NCBI GenBank assembly: GCA_002842035.1
Contig: PHBP01000002.1
Coordinates: 186,001-250,000 of the forward strand
DNA from: Candidatus Cloacimonetes bacterium HGW-Cloacimonetes-2
GTDB taxonomy: Bacteria; Cloacimonadota; Cloacimonadia; Cloacimonadales; Cloacimonadaceae
Direction: 5' to 3'
DNA: 64,000 bases
Part shown: in pieces, positions 9,532 to 18,190 of the stretch
Layout: the number at the start of each line of letters is the position of its first letter
How positions within the stretch are numbered: the stretch's first letter is position 1
Translations under genes and position numbers: made by a program
Notes under the pieces: generated by a model
What the model was told of the DNA's origin: nothing
Databases searched by the model: none
The model's input: only the letters and a program-made list of their open reading frames with translations

Positions 9532-10396
9532 GACAGATACAATATATCGTTCTACAGCTATGAATGACCAGTTTAGAGTGATCGCGGCTGATACCACAAA
9601 TACTTGCCAAAGAGCCAGAGATTTGCACGACCTCTCCCCTATCTCAACAATCCTGATGGGCAGATTGATAACTGCAATAGCGATGATGAGCACAGAGTTA
9701 AAAGATACAAATTCCGAGCTCAGTCTCCGCATAGATAGCGATCAGCCTTTGCGTGGTGCACTTACCATCATCAACGGATCAGGAGACATAAAGGGCTATG
9801 CCTTTGAACCAAAGCTTTTGATTGATGAGCCAAAGGACAACTTCCTCCCCGGTAAATTCCTGCTCCCCGGAACTCTTAGCATTATTAAAAGCTACCAATC
9901 AAGACGTCCTTATTCCGGCCACATCGAGCTAATCAGTGGAGATCTTGCAGAGGATATTGCCTATTACTATCAGCAATCCGAACAAATCCCCACGGCGGTA
10001 AACCTGGGAATCCTAATCGATCCCCAAGCCCGAGTCAGGGCTGCAGGGGGATTTATGATCCAGCAGATGCCCGGTGCAGATCTAAACCTGGCAGACCGGA
10101 TTGTTTCTAATCTCAATGCCACGCCTAACGTAAGTGATTTAATGGATATGGGTATGGATATACCAGCCATTCTGGATCGGTTTGTTCTGAAAGATGTCGA
10201 ATGGAAAATGCTGGATACCAAAGAGGTTCGCTACAAATGCAACTGCTCCAAAGAACGTTTTGCAGCGGCCATGCGCCTCTTGGGACGAGCCGAACTGGAG
10301 TCAATGAATGAAGGGATATCGCCCGTCTGCCACTATTGCAGTACCAGCTATGTATTTAGCCAACAAGATATAGCATCCATTATCGAGAGTCTATGA
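9524..10396 (+). CDS. hslO: Hsp33 redox-regulated chaperone
   Basis: Cytoplasmic holdase chaperone activated by oxidation and unfolding. The 290-residue sequence has the Hsp33 N-terminal fold (RVIAADTT, GRLITAIAMMS, SGDIKGYAFEP, GGFMIQQMPGA) and the C-terminal zinc switch CNC-X27-CHYC, the CxC...CxxC arrangement that releases zinc on oxidation. It overlaps the upstream gene by 8 bp and the downstream gene by 4 bp (ATGA), so it sits within the operon. All four switch cysteines are present, so redox control should be intact. Confidence 0.94.
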   Translation: MNKTDTIYRSTAMNDQFRVIAADTTNTCQRARDLHDLSPISTILMGRLITAIAMMSTELKDTNSELSLRIDSDQPLRGALTIINGSGDIKGYAFEPKLLIDEPKDNFLPGKFLLPGTLSIIKSYQSRRPYSGHIELISGDLAEDIAYYYQQSEQIPTAVNLGILIDPQARVRAAGGFMIQQMPGADLNLADRIVSNLNATPNVSDLMDMGMDIPAILDRFVLKDVEWKMLDTKEVRYKCNCSKERFAAAMRLLGRAELESMNEGISPVCHYCSTSYVFSQQDIASIIESL

Positions 10397-13212
10397 GATA
10401 CTTGTTAACTGCCCTATTGATGATCTTCAGTATATCCTTGGTATCAATCTCTATAGATGATATCCGATTTTGCCTGGATCACGACTACCTCGATATCCTC
10501 TCTAAGAACGAAGCAATGATTGAAGAGCTGATTGATCGCGATAGCCTTAGCCTTTCAGACTGGGACACTATCCTTGAGTATGCTGAACGCAGCAGCCAAA
10601 GAGTTTACCCAATTACAGAAGTACAGGGCATTCTGAGCCTCCCGCGCCAAGAACGTTTGAACGCAAACCGCTTCCTACTAAAAGTATATCTCGAGCGAGC
10701 CAGACGACTCAATTCATTGGATGACGCTTTGGACTGGATACAGCTACGTAAAAAGTATGTTGGAGTACCCATCCCTGATGTTGATGGTGTCGGAGGTCTT
10801 AGAAGACATTATGAAGAGTATAGGGAAGATTACGAAGCCTACGCTGCCTATGAACAGACCATAACTAGCTTTCGAAGTCAATTTGATAACCCCGCTGATC
10901 AATTGGTAATAGGCAGTATTACCTCAAATGACCCTACAGAGCTCATAATCAAGGGATTACCGAATCTGGATCAATACAATGACTACATCGAGAACCTCGC
11001 CAAAGCTTCGATCGATGACATCGGTGTGATCCGGGAAGATAGCCTGGCAATATCAAAGATTGAGGAGTTCTACACCCTATTCCCCCATTCCCATTGGCAC
11101 CAGACAGCTTACTATTACCATCTTTATCATCTAAATAATTCTAATGCTTATCAGTCATTGCTGAACCTTGTTAACCGCTATAGCAGCCTGAGTACTGAAC
11201 ACGCTTATATCTCTGTACTCTATCTGATGATGCCCTCTGTTCGCAGAGCTCTGGCTCTATCATCCGGTTCTACTGAATCAGCGCAGTCCCATATCTGGAA
11301 CCTACTCTATGAGCTATCAATGGATACAGATGACATACAGATACTCTATGATAGCTACAGCCCCGAATACTGGAAAAACAAGCTTTCCCTCCTCAAAGCC
11401 AAAGCCTTTTACTACAATATGATTGCTAGAAACAACCTATATGGAGACGAAGAAAACCTGATTGCCATTTGCAGCTCTGATTCGAATGATTGGATCGAGA
11501 TGATCGACACTTTGGAGCAGATTACTTTTCCCGATAATGACCGAGGTGAACTAGCCGAGCTTAACTATTGGCTGGGACGAGCCTATGCCTTGGCCTCTGA
11601 AAGTTTTAGTCCAGATTACATCGCTGCTTACTTCGCTAAGAGTCTGGCCTATGGTTCTCCGCGTAATCGCTACGATGAAGATTGCTACAAATACATCCTG
11701 CAATTGCACAAGATAAGTATGGTTAAAACCGATCCTCTCACGTGGATGCGCCAGTTACTGGATTATTCAGGACCCATTTTTGCCGACCAGACCTCTCTTC
11801 TGGGTTTGGCAGATACCCGTTTTACCCGTATTGCAATAGGTGATTATAATAACGATGGCTGGCACGACCTGCTATTTAATGGCTGCCGGCTTTATCGTAA
11901 TGACATGGGAACAGGTTTTACTGATGTAAGCGACACTACGAATGTTTCGTACTATCCTGCATCCGGAGGTCTATGGGCAGACTTCAATCGCGATGGTCGC
12001 CTGGACTACGTAACTCTCTCCCAGGATGAACTGACCGGCGAACAGCTTATGAAGAATCAGGGTAACGAGTACTTCGTTTCAGTCAACGAGCGTGCCGGTG
12101 ACATCGCCGATACTTATCCTACCGAAGGCGGAGCCTGGATCGATCCCCAATTGACCGGCTATCCATCACTCTATCTGGCAAACTACGAGAAATGGATGCA
12201 GAGAACCGGATATGAGGATTATTACCATCAGAACAATGAAGGCTACTTTACAGACCAAAGCTCAGCACTGGGCTTTTATGCTCCTAAATACGCGACCGAT
12301 CCCGGTCTCGCCGGTCGTGGAGTAGCCCCAGCCGATTTTGATAACGACGGCATCCAAGAGATATTGGTAACAAACTACCGCCTGACACGCAACTTCCTCT
12401 GGGACTTCCAAGATAGCATCTGGGTCGATACAGCCGGGCATAACACGCTCCAGGGCAAATGTAAGCAAGGTTATTACGGGCATAGCATTGGTGCAGATTG
12501 GGGAGATTATGACAATGATGGCGATCTTGATCTCTTCATCGCCAATCTAGCTCATCCCCGTTACATAGAGATCTCTGATGTCAGCTTTCTTTTGCGAAAC
12601 GACGGTCCTGCGCAGCGTGTAGTAGAAGCCGATACCCTCTTTTACTGGCAATTCACAGATGTCACTCGAAAAGCCGGCATCACCTATGACGAACTTCACA
12701 GCGATCCGCTGTGGGTAGATGTCGATAATGATGGTGACCTTGATCTCTTTATCACCAGCATCTATGAAAATGAACGCAGCTATCTGTATGAGAACCTGGG
12801 TAATGGTAGTTTCCGTGATATCACTTACCTTTCCGGAGCTCGTGTTTACAACGGCTGGGGCAATGCTATGGGTGATTTGAATCGTGATGGCCTTTCTGAT
12901 ATCGTCGTTGGCAGTGGAAGCGGTACTCGCATCCTGATCAATCAAACCCCTACTGAGAACAAGAGCCAGTGGATCAAGCCTGTCCATTACAATGGTGAAG
13001 TCGTATTCATCCCCAGCTATACCGAGCATTCTGATTACCCCAATAGTCCTGCTTTTGGTACTAGATTTGAGATACTGACTCAGGATAGAGAAGGAAGATC
13101 ATTCAATCTCAAGCTGATGAGAGAGCTTTCCAGTGCCAAGGGAACCAGCTCTCAAAGCTGCCAGGAACTGCATTTTGGTCTCGGCACGCGAGACGACTTA
13201 TTTAGAGAATAG
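10393..13212 (+). CDS. Secreted VCBS/FG-GAP repeat protein with a cut ASPIC/UnbV-like tail
   Basis: Function unknown; probably a periplasmic or surface β-propeller protein. A signal peptide covers about residues 1-20. Residues 20-460 are acidic, helical and possibly TPR-like (for example ELNYWLGRAYALASES). From about 469 there are six calcium-binding-loop units of the form DxNxDGxxD: DYNNDGWHD, DFNRDGRLD, DFDNDGIQE, DYDNDGDLD, DVDNDGDLD and DLNRDGLSD. The last 30 residues (RELSSAKGTSSQS, then LHFGLG) look like the start of an ASPIC/UnbV module, which normally continues further; here it ends about 7 residues after LHFGLG. No frameshift continuation was found in the other frames. It overlaps hslO by 4 bp. 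Confidence 0.75.
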   Translation: MRYLLTALLMIFSISLVSISIDDIRFCLDHDYLDILSKNEAMIEELIDRDSLSLSDWDTILEYAERSSQRVYPITEVQGILSLPRQERLNANRFLLKVYLERARRLNSLDDALDWIQLRKKYVGVPIPDVDGVGGLRRHYEEYREDYEAYAAYEQTITSFRSQFDNPADQLVIGSITSNDPTELIIKGLPNLDQYNDYIENLAKASIDDIGVIREDSLAISKIEEFYTLFPHSHWHQTAYYYHLYHLNNSNAYQSLLNLVNRYSSLSTEHAYISVLYLMMPSVRRALALSSGSTESAQSHIWNLLYELSMDTDDIQILYDSYSPEYWKNKLSLLKAKAFYYNMIARNNLYGDEENLIAICSSDSNDWIEMIDTLEQITFPDNDRGELAELNYWLGRAYALASESFSPDYIAAYFAKSLAYGSPRNRYDEDCYKYILQLHKISMVKTDPLTWMRQLLDYSGPIFADQTSLLGLADTRFTRIAIGDYNNDGWHDLLFNGCRLYRNDMGTGFTDVSDTTNVSYYPASGGLWADFNRDGRLDYVTLSQDELTGEQLMKNQGNEYFVSVNERAGDIADTYPTEGGAWIDPQLTGYPSLYLANYEKWMQRTGYEDYYHQNNEGYFTDQSSALGFYAPKYATDPGLAGRGVAPADFDNDGIQEILVTNYRLTRNFLWDFQDSIWVDTAGHNTLQGKCKQGYYGHSIGADWGDYDNDGDLDLFIANLAHPRYIEISDVSFLLRNDGPAQRVVEADTLFYWQFTDVTRKAGITYDELHSDPLWVDVDNDGDLDLFITSIYENERSYLYENLGNGSFRDITYLSGARVYNGWGNAMGDLNRDGLSDIVVGSGSGTRILINQTPTENKSQWIKPVHYNGEVVFIPSYTEHSDYPNSPAFGTRFEILTQDREGRSFNLKLMRELSSAKGTSSQSCQELHFGLGTRDDLFRE

Positions 13213-13219
13213 GATTACT

Positions 13220-14461
13220 ATGCGTACCATTCGAAGCAATTTCTTTAATCCACGCTCTCCAGAGCATTGCGACTATTTATCTGATCATATCCTATCTTGG
13301 GATAATGGCAAGATTAATAATCTTGAGCCCTTTGACCCAGCCAGACATACCGATTACGAGGATTTACGGGATAAGATCGTGCTCCCGGGACTTGTTGATA
13401 TCCACGTCCATCTTAGTCAATACCGTATGCGCGGACTTTACCGCCCGGCTTTATTGCCTTGGCTACAGGAATGTGTTTTCCCAGAAGAACAGCTATCATC
13501 CGACCCGCTATACGCCAGAGACCTGTCCAATGACTTTTTCAAAGCTTTGTTTCAAGCTGGCACAACGACTGCAGTGATTTATACGGCACCCTTTGCCGAA
13601 GCCTGCGAGACAGCTTTTGCTGCTGCTGAAAGCCTGGGAGCAAGAGCTATCATTGGGATGACATTGATGGATCGTAACAGCCCTGGCGGACTGATGCAAA
13701 CTACAGATTACGCCTTGAGCCGCAGTATTGACCTTTGCGAAAGATACCACCACAGGACAGCCCTGCTGGATTACATATTCACTCCCCGCTTTGCCCCCAC
13801 TTGTTCAGAGGATTTGATGTGCGAGATAGGAAGATATGCTGAACAAAAGAGTATTCGTATTCAAACGCATCTCTCGGAGAACAAGGACGAAATCGCCTGG
13901 GTGCAAGAGCTTTTTGGAATGCCATCCTATACTGCAGTTTATGACAAGCTGGGTCTGCTTGGTAGCCGCACCATCCTTGCCCATTGTATTCATCTTGATG
14001 ATACTGAAATCTCTCGTCTGGCGGATTATGATTGCAGGATTGCTCATTGCCCGGATTCAAACTTCTACCTGAAGAGTGGAGAGATGGACTACCAGCGTTT
14101 ATCTGATGCCGGTCTCAAGATAGCTTTGGGTTCGGACGTAGGAGCAGGGACAAAGCTCAGTATGCTCTACCACGCCAAAATGATGAATTACCGTCAGTCC
14201 AGCCTGGCTATCCAGCCTGCTGAGTTGCTCTATAACCTAAGCCTTGGCTCTGCCACAGCCCTGGATATGCAAGATTGTATTGGCTCACTTGATCCCGGTA
14301 AAGAAGCCGATCTGGCTATCTTTGATGTATTTGAAGGTATGCAGATTGGTCCTGATTGCCTTTCCAGATTATGCTTCTTTGGAGATCAATTCAAAGTTCA
14401 CGAGACGATCATCCGAGGACGCAGCGTTCACAGCGCGGATAATCCCAATCAATCTGCTTGA
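13220..14461 (+). CDS. guaD: Guanine deaminase
   Basis: Hydrolyses guanine to xanthine and ammonia in purine catabolism. This 413-residue amidohydrolase has metal ligands in LVDIHVHLSQY, the guanine-deaminase block PRFAPTCSEDLM, QTHLSENKDEI, ILAHCIHL, HCPDSNFYLKSG and LGSDVGAGTKLSML. The PRFAPTCS plus THLSEN pattern is characteristic of guanine deaminase among amidohydrolases. The ATG at 13220 is preferred over an in-frame codon inside the upstream gene because AGGATT precedes it at a good distance. It lies 7 bp after the VCBS gene and is the last protein gene of the long string; its stop codon forms part of the -35 box of tRNA-Gly. Confidence 0.9.
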   Translation: MRTIRSNFFNPRSPEHCDYLSDHILSWDNGKINNLEPFDPARHTDYEDLRDKIVLPGLVDIHVHLSQYRMRGLYRPALLPWLQECVFPEEQLSSDPLYARDLSNDFFKALFQAGTTTAVIYTAPFAEACETAFAAAESLGARAIIGMTLMDRNSPGGLMQTTDYALSRSIDLCERYHHRTALLDYIFTPRFAPTCSEDLMCEIGRYAEQKSIRIQTHLSENKDEIAWVQELFGMPSYTAVYDKLGLLGSRTILAHCIHLDDTEISRLADYDCRIAHCPDSNFYLKSGEMDYQRLSDAGLKIALGSDVGAGTKLSMLYHAKMMNYRQSSLAIQPAELLYNLSLGSATALDMQDCIGSLDPGKEADLAIFDVFEGMQIGPDCLSRLCFFGDQFKVHETIIRGRSVHSADNPNQSA

Positions 14462-14487
14462 CAATCCCTGCCCTTCAATAGTTTTTG
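14458..14487 (+). promoter_or_regulatory. Candidate promoter of tRNA-Gly
   Basis: TTGACA at 14458-14463 overlaps the guaD stop codon. Exactly 20 bp further on lies TTTG (14484-14487), preceded by TAG at 14479-14481. There is no TATAAT at the usual 17-bp spacing. The same arrangement occurs before the SRP RNA, tRNA-Ala and tRNA-Arg genes. Confidence 0.5.
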
Positions 14488-14497
14488 ATCTCAGCGA

Positions 14498-14573
14498 GCG
14501 GGCATAGCTCAGTTGGTAGAGCACTAGCTTCCCAAGCTGGGAGTCGCGGGTTCGAGTCCCGTTGCCCGCTCCA
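14498..14573 (+). tRNA. tRNA-Gly (anticodon CCC)
   Basis: Full cloverleaf: acceptor GCGGGCA/TGCCCGC without mismatch, D stem GCTC/GAGC, anticodon stem CTAGC/GCTGG (one T-G pair) with loop TTCCCAA giving anticodon CCC, which reads GGG, and T stem GCGGG/CCCGT with loop TTCGAGT. The 3' CCA is encoded (14571-14573). The lipocalin gene on the other strand ends 9 bp further on. Confidence 0.95.
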
Positions 14574-14581
14574 ATCTTTTA

Positions 14582-15097
14582 CTACGGATGCGTCTCCACT
14601 AACAAATCTGTATTATATCCCTTATTCCTGATCCGCTCCAGAATTTCGCTATATAGAACTGCATCCATCTGGGTACTGCGGCTCAAGATCCAAAGGTATT
14701 TCAGGCTAGGTTCTCCCACCACGGCATAGCTGTAGTTCTCCTGATCCAGATCTATGATCCAGTAGTCTCCGGTAAAAGGCCAGAAGAAACTAACCTTGAG
14801 CTTGGCATTGCTGGGATCTACTACCCAGGCTCTTGCTTTGGCAACCTTCTTGATTTCCGTGCCTTGCCAATCTTTGTAGCTGGTATTGACCACAGATATC
14901 TTGCCATTGGGTTTAAGGCTGTATTCGGCAGTTGTCAGCGCACCATCACGCGGTTGAAAACTATTCGGGATATAAGCATACTGATACCACTTGCCCAGAT
15001 ACCTATCCATATCGACCGATTCTACCGTCTGTAAATTGCTCTTATTTGTGGAGCAAGCGCTTAACAAGACCAGTATAATTATTGCCAGTATTCTCAT
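14582..15097 (-). CDS. Outer-membrane lipocalin (Blc type)
   Basis: Lipid-binding lipoprotein of the bacterial lipocalin family, thought to help store or move membrane lipids under stress. The signal peptide ends in the lipobox LLSAC. The lipocalin GxW motif is in YLGKWYQYAYIP, followed by NSYKDWQG-like strands and the Blc hallmark YLWILSR. About 171 residues, as usual for Blc. I start it at the ATG at 15097, preceded by GAGGAT, rather than at an in-frame ATG 24 bp upstream, because this places the signal peptide directly at the N terminus. It converges with tRNA-Gly. Confidence 0.9.
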   Translation of the reverse strand: MRILAIIILVLLSACSTNKSNLQTVESVDMDRYLGKWYQYAYIPNSFQPRDGALTTAEYSLKPNGKISVVNTSYKDWQGTEIKKVAKARAWVVDPSNAKLKVSFFWPFTGDYWIIDLDQENYSYAVVGEPSLKYLWILSRSTQMDAVLYSEILERIRNKGYNTDLLVETHP

Positions 15098-15254
15098 CTG
15101 TCTATCCTCAATTTCAAACATCTCTTTTTTGGGAGTATTCTATTAGCTCAGAATATCCTCATAGACTATAAACTAAGGACAATCCGGGTGCTGCCAAACC
15201 TATACTCAACGATTTACATAAATCAATGCCAGTTATAGGGCTCAGTCCCTGCAT

Positions 15255-15366
15255 CCTTCCCCTTTAATAGGATGCTTGAATCCTGCTTGTTCCCTGCTTG
15301 CAGGATGCATCACGAAGCATCAAACAAGCTTTCTGCAATGACTTAGCATCGTTTCATCCAGGAAGG
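15255..15366 (+). repeat. Dispersed intergenic repeat, copy B
   Basis: Same family as copy A, in + orientation. The end CCTTCC (15255-15260) can pair with GGAAGG (15361-15366). Then come AATAGGATGC, 11-bp units GCTTGAATCCT (15274-15284) and GCTTGTTCCCT (15285-15295), a small hairpin CCTGC-TT-GCAGG, and the conserved TTCTGCAATG and GTTTCATC segments. It fills most of the 387-bp space between the lipocalin and hydG genes; apart from the hydG terminator, nothing else was recognised there. Confidence 0.7.
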
Positions 15367-15427
15367 GCAGATAAGCATAAGTTAGACTTTTGCTTATGAG
15401 AGTATTGTTCTGGCTTTCCTGAACATA

Positions 15428-15460
15428 CTAAAAGCCGGGACCATATCTGATACCCGGCTT
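15428..15460 (-). terminator. Intrinsic terminator of hydG
   Basis: Stem AAGCCGGG (15432-15439) / CCCGGCTT (15453-15460) with a 13-base loop. Read on the - strand, the stem is followed by TTAGTATG, giving a short U tract, 25 bp after the hydG stop codon. Confidence 0.75.
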
Positions 15461-15484
15461 ATTAGTTATGCAGTAAGATTTTTC

Positions 15485-16894
15485 TTAGTAGAAGAGATCA
15501 CGCTTTCCGGCATTGAGCTCTGCAAGCTTCTCAACTACGGAATTACGCATACCATCATCCGCGATCTTGGTTAGCTCGCTCTTGATGAGATTGAGCCCTG
15601 CAGCCTTTGTACGATCGGAGGAAAAGTCATTGAGATACTCGGCAAAGGTGAGTAGGGCATTGGGTGTGCAAAAGCGCTTAACAAATCCCGGGATGGCAAA
15701 TTCCATAAAGTGTTCCCCGGTGCGTCCAGCACGGTAGCAACTGGTGCAGAATGAGGGAATATAGCCGTGCTGAGCGAGTTCGTAGATTACATCGTCCAAA
15801 CTGCGAGTATCTCCCAGGACAAACTGGCTCTTCTTTTTGGATTCTTCATCCTTGTTTGAGTAATCGCCGACTCCGATGCTGCTGCCGGCATCGATCTGTG
15901 ATACGCCATAGCGCAGCACTTCATTGCGGATTTCGATTGGCTCTCTGGCTGTAAGAATCATTCCCGTATATGGTACGGATAGGCGTATCGTAGCAACCAA
16001 GTGCTTAAAATCTTCGTCCGAGACCTGATTCGGAGGACGCTCCGCAAACTCCGTGCCATTGGCAGGCTCGATCCGGGGGAATGATATGGTATGCGGACCT
16101 ACTCCAAAGCGATCTTCCAAGTGGATTGTATGATAGAGCAATCCCATTACTTCAAACTTCCAATCATAGAGACCCATCAAAGCGCCTATGCCAAGATCAT
16201 CGATACCGGCGAGCATTGCGCGGTCTAGACCATCCAAACGCCACAGGAAGTTGCTCTTGGGACCTCTGGGATGCAGCTTCTTGTAAGTCTCTTCGTGATA
16301 GGTTTCCTGAAATATCTGGTATGTGCCGATACCAACTGATTTAACGGTGCGGAAGCCCTCGATATCCAGCGGGGCTGCATTGATATTAACACGGCGGATC
16401 TCACCCTTCTTGTACTTGGTGTCATAGACAGTACGGACAGTTTCGGCGATATAATCTGCCGAATACATAGGGTGTTCTCCATAGACCATAATCAAGCGCT
16501 TGTGTCCGGTCTCTACCAGAGCTTGGGTCTCGGCAACGAGTTGATCATGGCTGAGGGTAGAGCGGTGGCATTCGTTATTAGATATGCGAAACCCGCAATA
16601 TACACAATCGTTTATGCACTCATTTCCGACATAGAGCGGAGCAAAGAGGACTATCCGATTGCCATAGATACGTTCTTTGAGCTCGTGAGCACCTTCCAGG
16701 ATCATATTGCGCAGTTCGGGATCGGTAACACTCAGTAGTGCCGCGGTCTCCATCGGATCAAGCCTCTGTTTTGAAAGAGATTTGTCGATGATATCTTTGA
16801 TCTGAGAAGCCGGTGCGTTCTTTGCCTTGACAATCTGCTCCTCAATCTGAGCAGTCGGAATGAACGATTTAACGCCTTCAGTGGAAATCTTCAT
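15485..16894 (-). CDS. hydG: [FeFe]-hydrogenase maturase HydG
   Basis: Radical-SAM tyrosine lyase that makes the CO and CN ligands of the [FeFe]-hydrogenase H-cluster. The 469-residue protein has the radical-SAM motif C93-x3-C97-x2-C100 (NECINDCVYC) and the HydG-specific C-terminal cluster site CTSC...C (CTSCYRAGRTGEHFM followed by VKRFC), which separates it from ThiH. Start preceded by AGGAG. It is transcribed with the small TM1266-type gene just upstream. No hydE, hydF or hydrogenase structural gene is present in the window, so they must lie elsewhere. Confidence 0.95.
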   Translation of the reverse strand: MKISTEGVKSFIPTAQIEEQIVKAKNAPASQIKDIIDKSLSKQRLDPMETAALLSVTDPELRNMILEGAHELKERIYGNRIVLFAPLYVGNECINDCVYCGFRISNNECHRSTLSHDQLVAETQALVETGHKRLIMVYGEHPMYSADYIAETVRTVYDTKYKKGEIRRVNINAAPLDIEGFRTVKSVGIGTYQIFQETYHEETYKKLHPRGPKSNFLWRLDGLDRAMLAGIDDLGIGALMGLYDWKFEVMGLLYHTIHLEDRFGVGPHTISFPRIEPANGTEFAERPPNQVSDEDFKHLVATIRLSVPYTGMILTAREPIEIRNEVLRYGVSQIDAGSSIGVGDYSNKDEESKKKSQFVLGDTRSLDDVIYELAQHGYIPSFCTSCYRAGRTGEHFMEFAIPGFVKRFCTPNALLTFAEYLNDFSSDRTKAAGLNLIKSELTKIADDGMRNSVVEKLAELNAGKRDLFY

Positions 16895-16904
16895 TGGTTT
16901 ACTC

Positions 16905-17156
16905 CTAATCTATCTTTAATTTTATTGTCTTTACTTTGACGGATTTTATCTGCCCTAGTTTGCCGGAGAAAGCGCCCATATCATCTGGATCGAGCTCTAT
17001 GATCAGGAAGATCACGGAGACGTTTTTATCCCGCATTGGGTAGCCTACTCTCAGGTGGATATGTTTTGCGTATTCGTGGAGTAAATCAGATACGGGGACA
17101 AATGCCTTGTCCACATCCCCTACAACTATCGTAACAACGTGTCTCATCATCTCCAT
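16905..17156 (-). CDS. TM1266-family putative iron-only hydrogenase system regulator
   Basis: Small 83-residue protein with an ACT/NikR-C-like fold, known mostly from its position in [FeFe]-hydrogenase maturation clusters; ligand and target are unproven. It matches the family through VVTIVVGDVDKAFVPVSDLL, then RVGYPMRDKNVSVI and AFSGKLGQIKSVKVKT (in the family, LTGKLGxIxGVxVK). A strong AAGGAG lies before the ATG at 17156. It ends 10 bp before hydG, so one mRNA is likely. There is no DNA-binding domain, so any regulatory role is probably indirect or through a partner. Confidence 0.8.
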   Translation of the reverse strand: MEMMRHVVTIVVGDVDKAFVPVSDLLHEYAKHIHLRVGYPMRDKNVSVIFLIIELDPDDMGAFSGKLGQIKSVKVKTIKLKID

Positions 17157-17359
17157 ATACGGTACTCCTTTATCAGCAAAAGGGGGATTGGGGATAAAGA
17201 GATCTCTGTAAGAGCTGTCTTTACCCTTGATGGCAGAGCGTATCCCCCATCGCAGGTCAATTATGCGCCTTCATAAGGCGTCAATATATACTAGCTATTG
17301 CGAAGCCCCAATTTTGGCAAGAACTTTCTGAGCATTTGCCAGGGGAACTAAGAATATTT

Positions 17360-18190
17360 CTATTTTAAAGCTGGATTGACTCCACCGACGTATTCCTGGA
17401 TCACGTTTACTGCCTCAGCCAGATCATCACCGCTGAAGCCTTTCAGGTGGGTGTAGTTTACTTTTTGGAGATACTGTGTCAATATGGGCTTTGATAGCGG
17501 AGCATAGCTCCAGTGCCAAGGCTCGCTGAAGAACCCAGTACGAGAGCTATCGATCTCCGGAGCAGTGTAAACCTGGACAAAGCCATAGTCACCTGCGTGT
17601 TCTGAGAGCCAACGGAAGATCTTGCGTCCCCGGGTTGTTTCAAAGTAAGCTGGATCTACACTACATAGATCGAGCTCCGTGCCCCAATGATGCCTGGATA
17701 TACCCGGCATTGAGTTGTATCGGAGACTTCTGCGAATGATGACAATCTTTTGCTCGCGACTAAGGTTGCCACGATATCCGTGTCCCTGCATACGGGCTTC
17801 CCAGATAGAGCGCTGCTTTGTCCAGGATCTAGCAGCGGAGACAATCTTGAGGTTTATGCTATCCCGTGATGCTGCAGCTTGCATACGCTTGAAAGCCTCA
17901 AACACAAGTCTGTGAACAGGCATATCGGTAAACACATATCTTGGATCTCGCACCATTATGAAATCCGGATGATCAGTTTTTCCGATTAGAAAATCTACTG
18001 AGTAATCTGTGCTATCAGGCAGTTCTGGACTTATCGCGTTCAGCAGGCTGTCTGCACCCGAAACTTCTTTGGCTTCCACTCGGGATTCACGATTGATCAT
18101 TACCAATATTACTATCATACAAATCAGTATGATTAGTTCTGATAACAGCAAACGACTATATAGTCTTGGTGCCTTTGAGCGAGAACGCAT
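17360..18190 (-). CDS. Membrane-anchored D,D-/L,D-carboxypeptidase (VanY/M15B)
   Basis: Zinc peptidase that trims the terminal D-alanine of peptidoglycan stem peptides in the periplasm. There is a single N-terminal membrane anchor (about residues 12-32), then the M15 domain: the zinc motif SxHxxGxxxD is S165-R-H167-H-W-G170-T-E-L-D174, and the second block is EPWHWSY with E223 and H226. All key residues are present. Its start lies 35 bp inside the end of tsaD, an unusually long overlap for this region, so translation may be coupled, or the true start may be a later codon. It is the last gene of the operon that begins at 26029. Confidence 0.88.
   Translation of the reverse strand: MRSRSKAPRLYSRLLLSELIILICMIVILVMINRESRVEAKEVSGADSLLNAISPELPDSTDYSVDFLIGKTDHPDFIMVRDPRYVFTDMPVHRLVFEAFKRMQAAASRDSINLKIVSAARSWTKQRSIWEARMQGHGYRGNLSREQKIVIIRRSLRYNSMPGISRHHWGTELDLCSVDPAYFETTRGRKIFRWLSEHAGDYGFVQVYTAPEIDSSRTGFFSEPWHWSYAPLSKPILTQYLQKVNYTHLKGFSGDDLAEAVNVIQEYVGGVNPALK

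Noticed and set aside
13779-14060. Open frames of 80-90 codons on both strands within guaD
   Set aside because: They overlap a full-length conserved gene, lack ribosome binding sites and show no recognisable protein features.
15485-16894. ThiH or another tyrosine lyase instead of HydG
   Set aside because: The C-terminal CTSC...C cluster site and the TM1266-type neighbour are specific to HydG.
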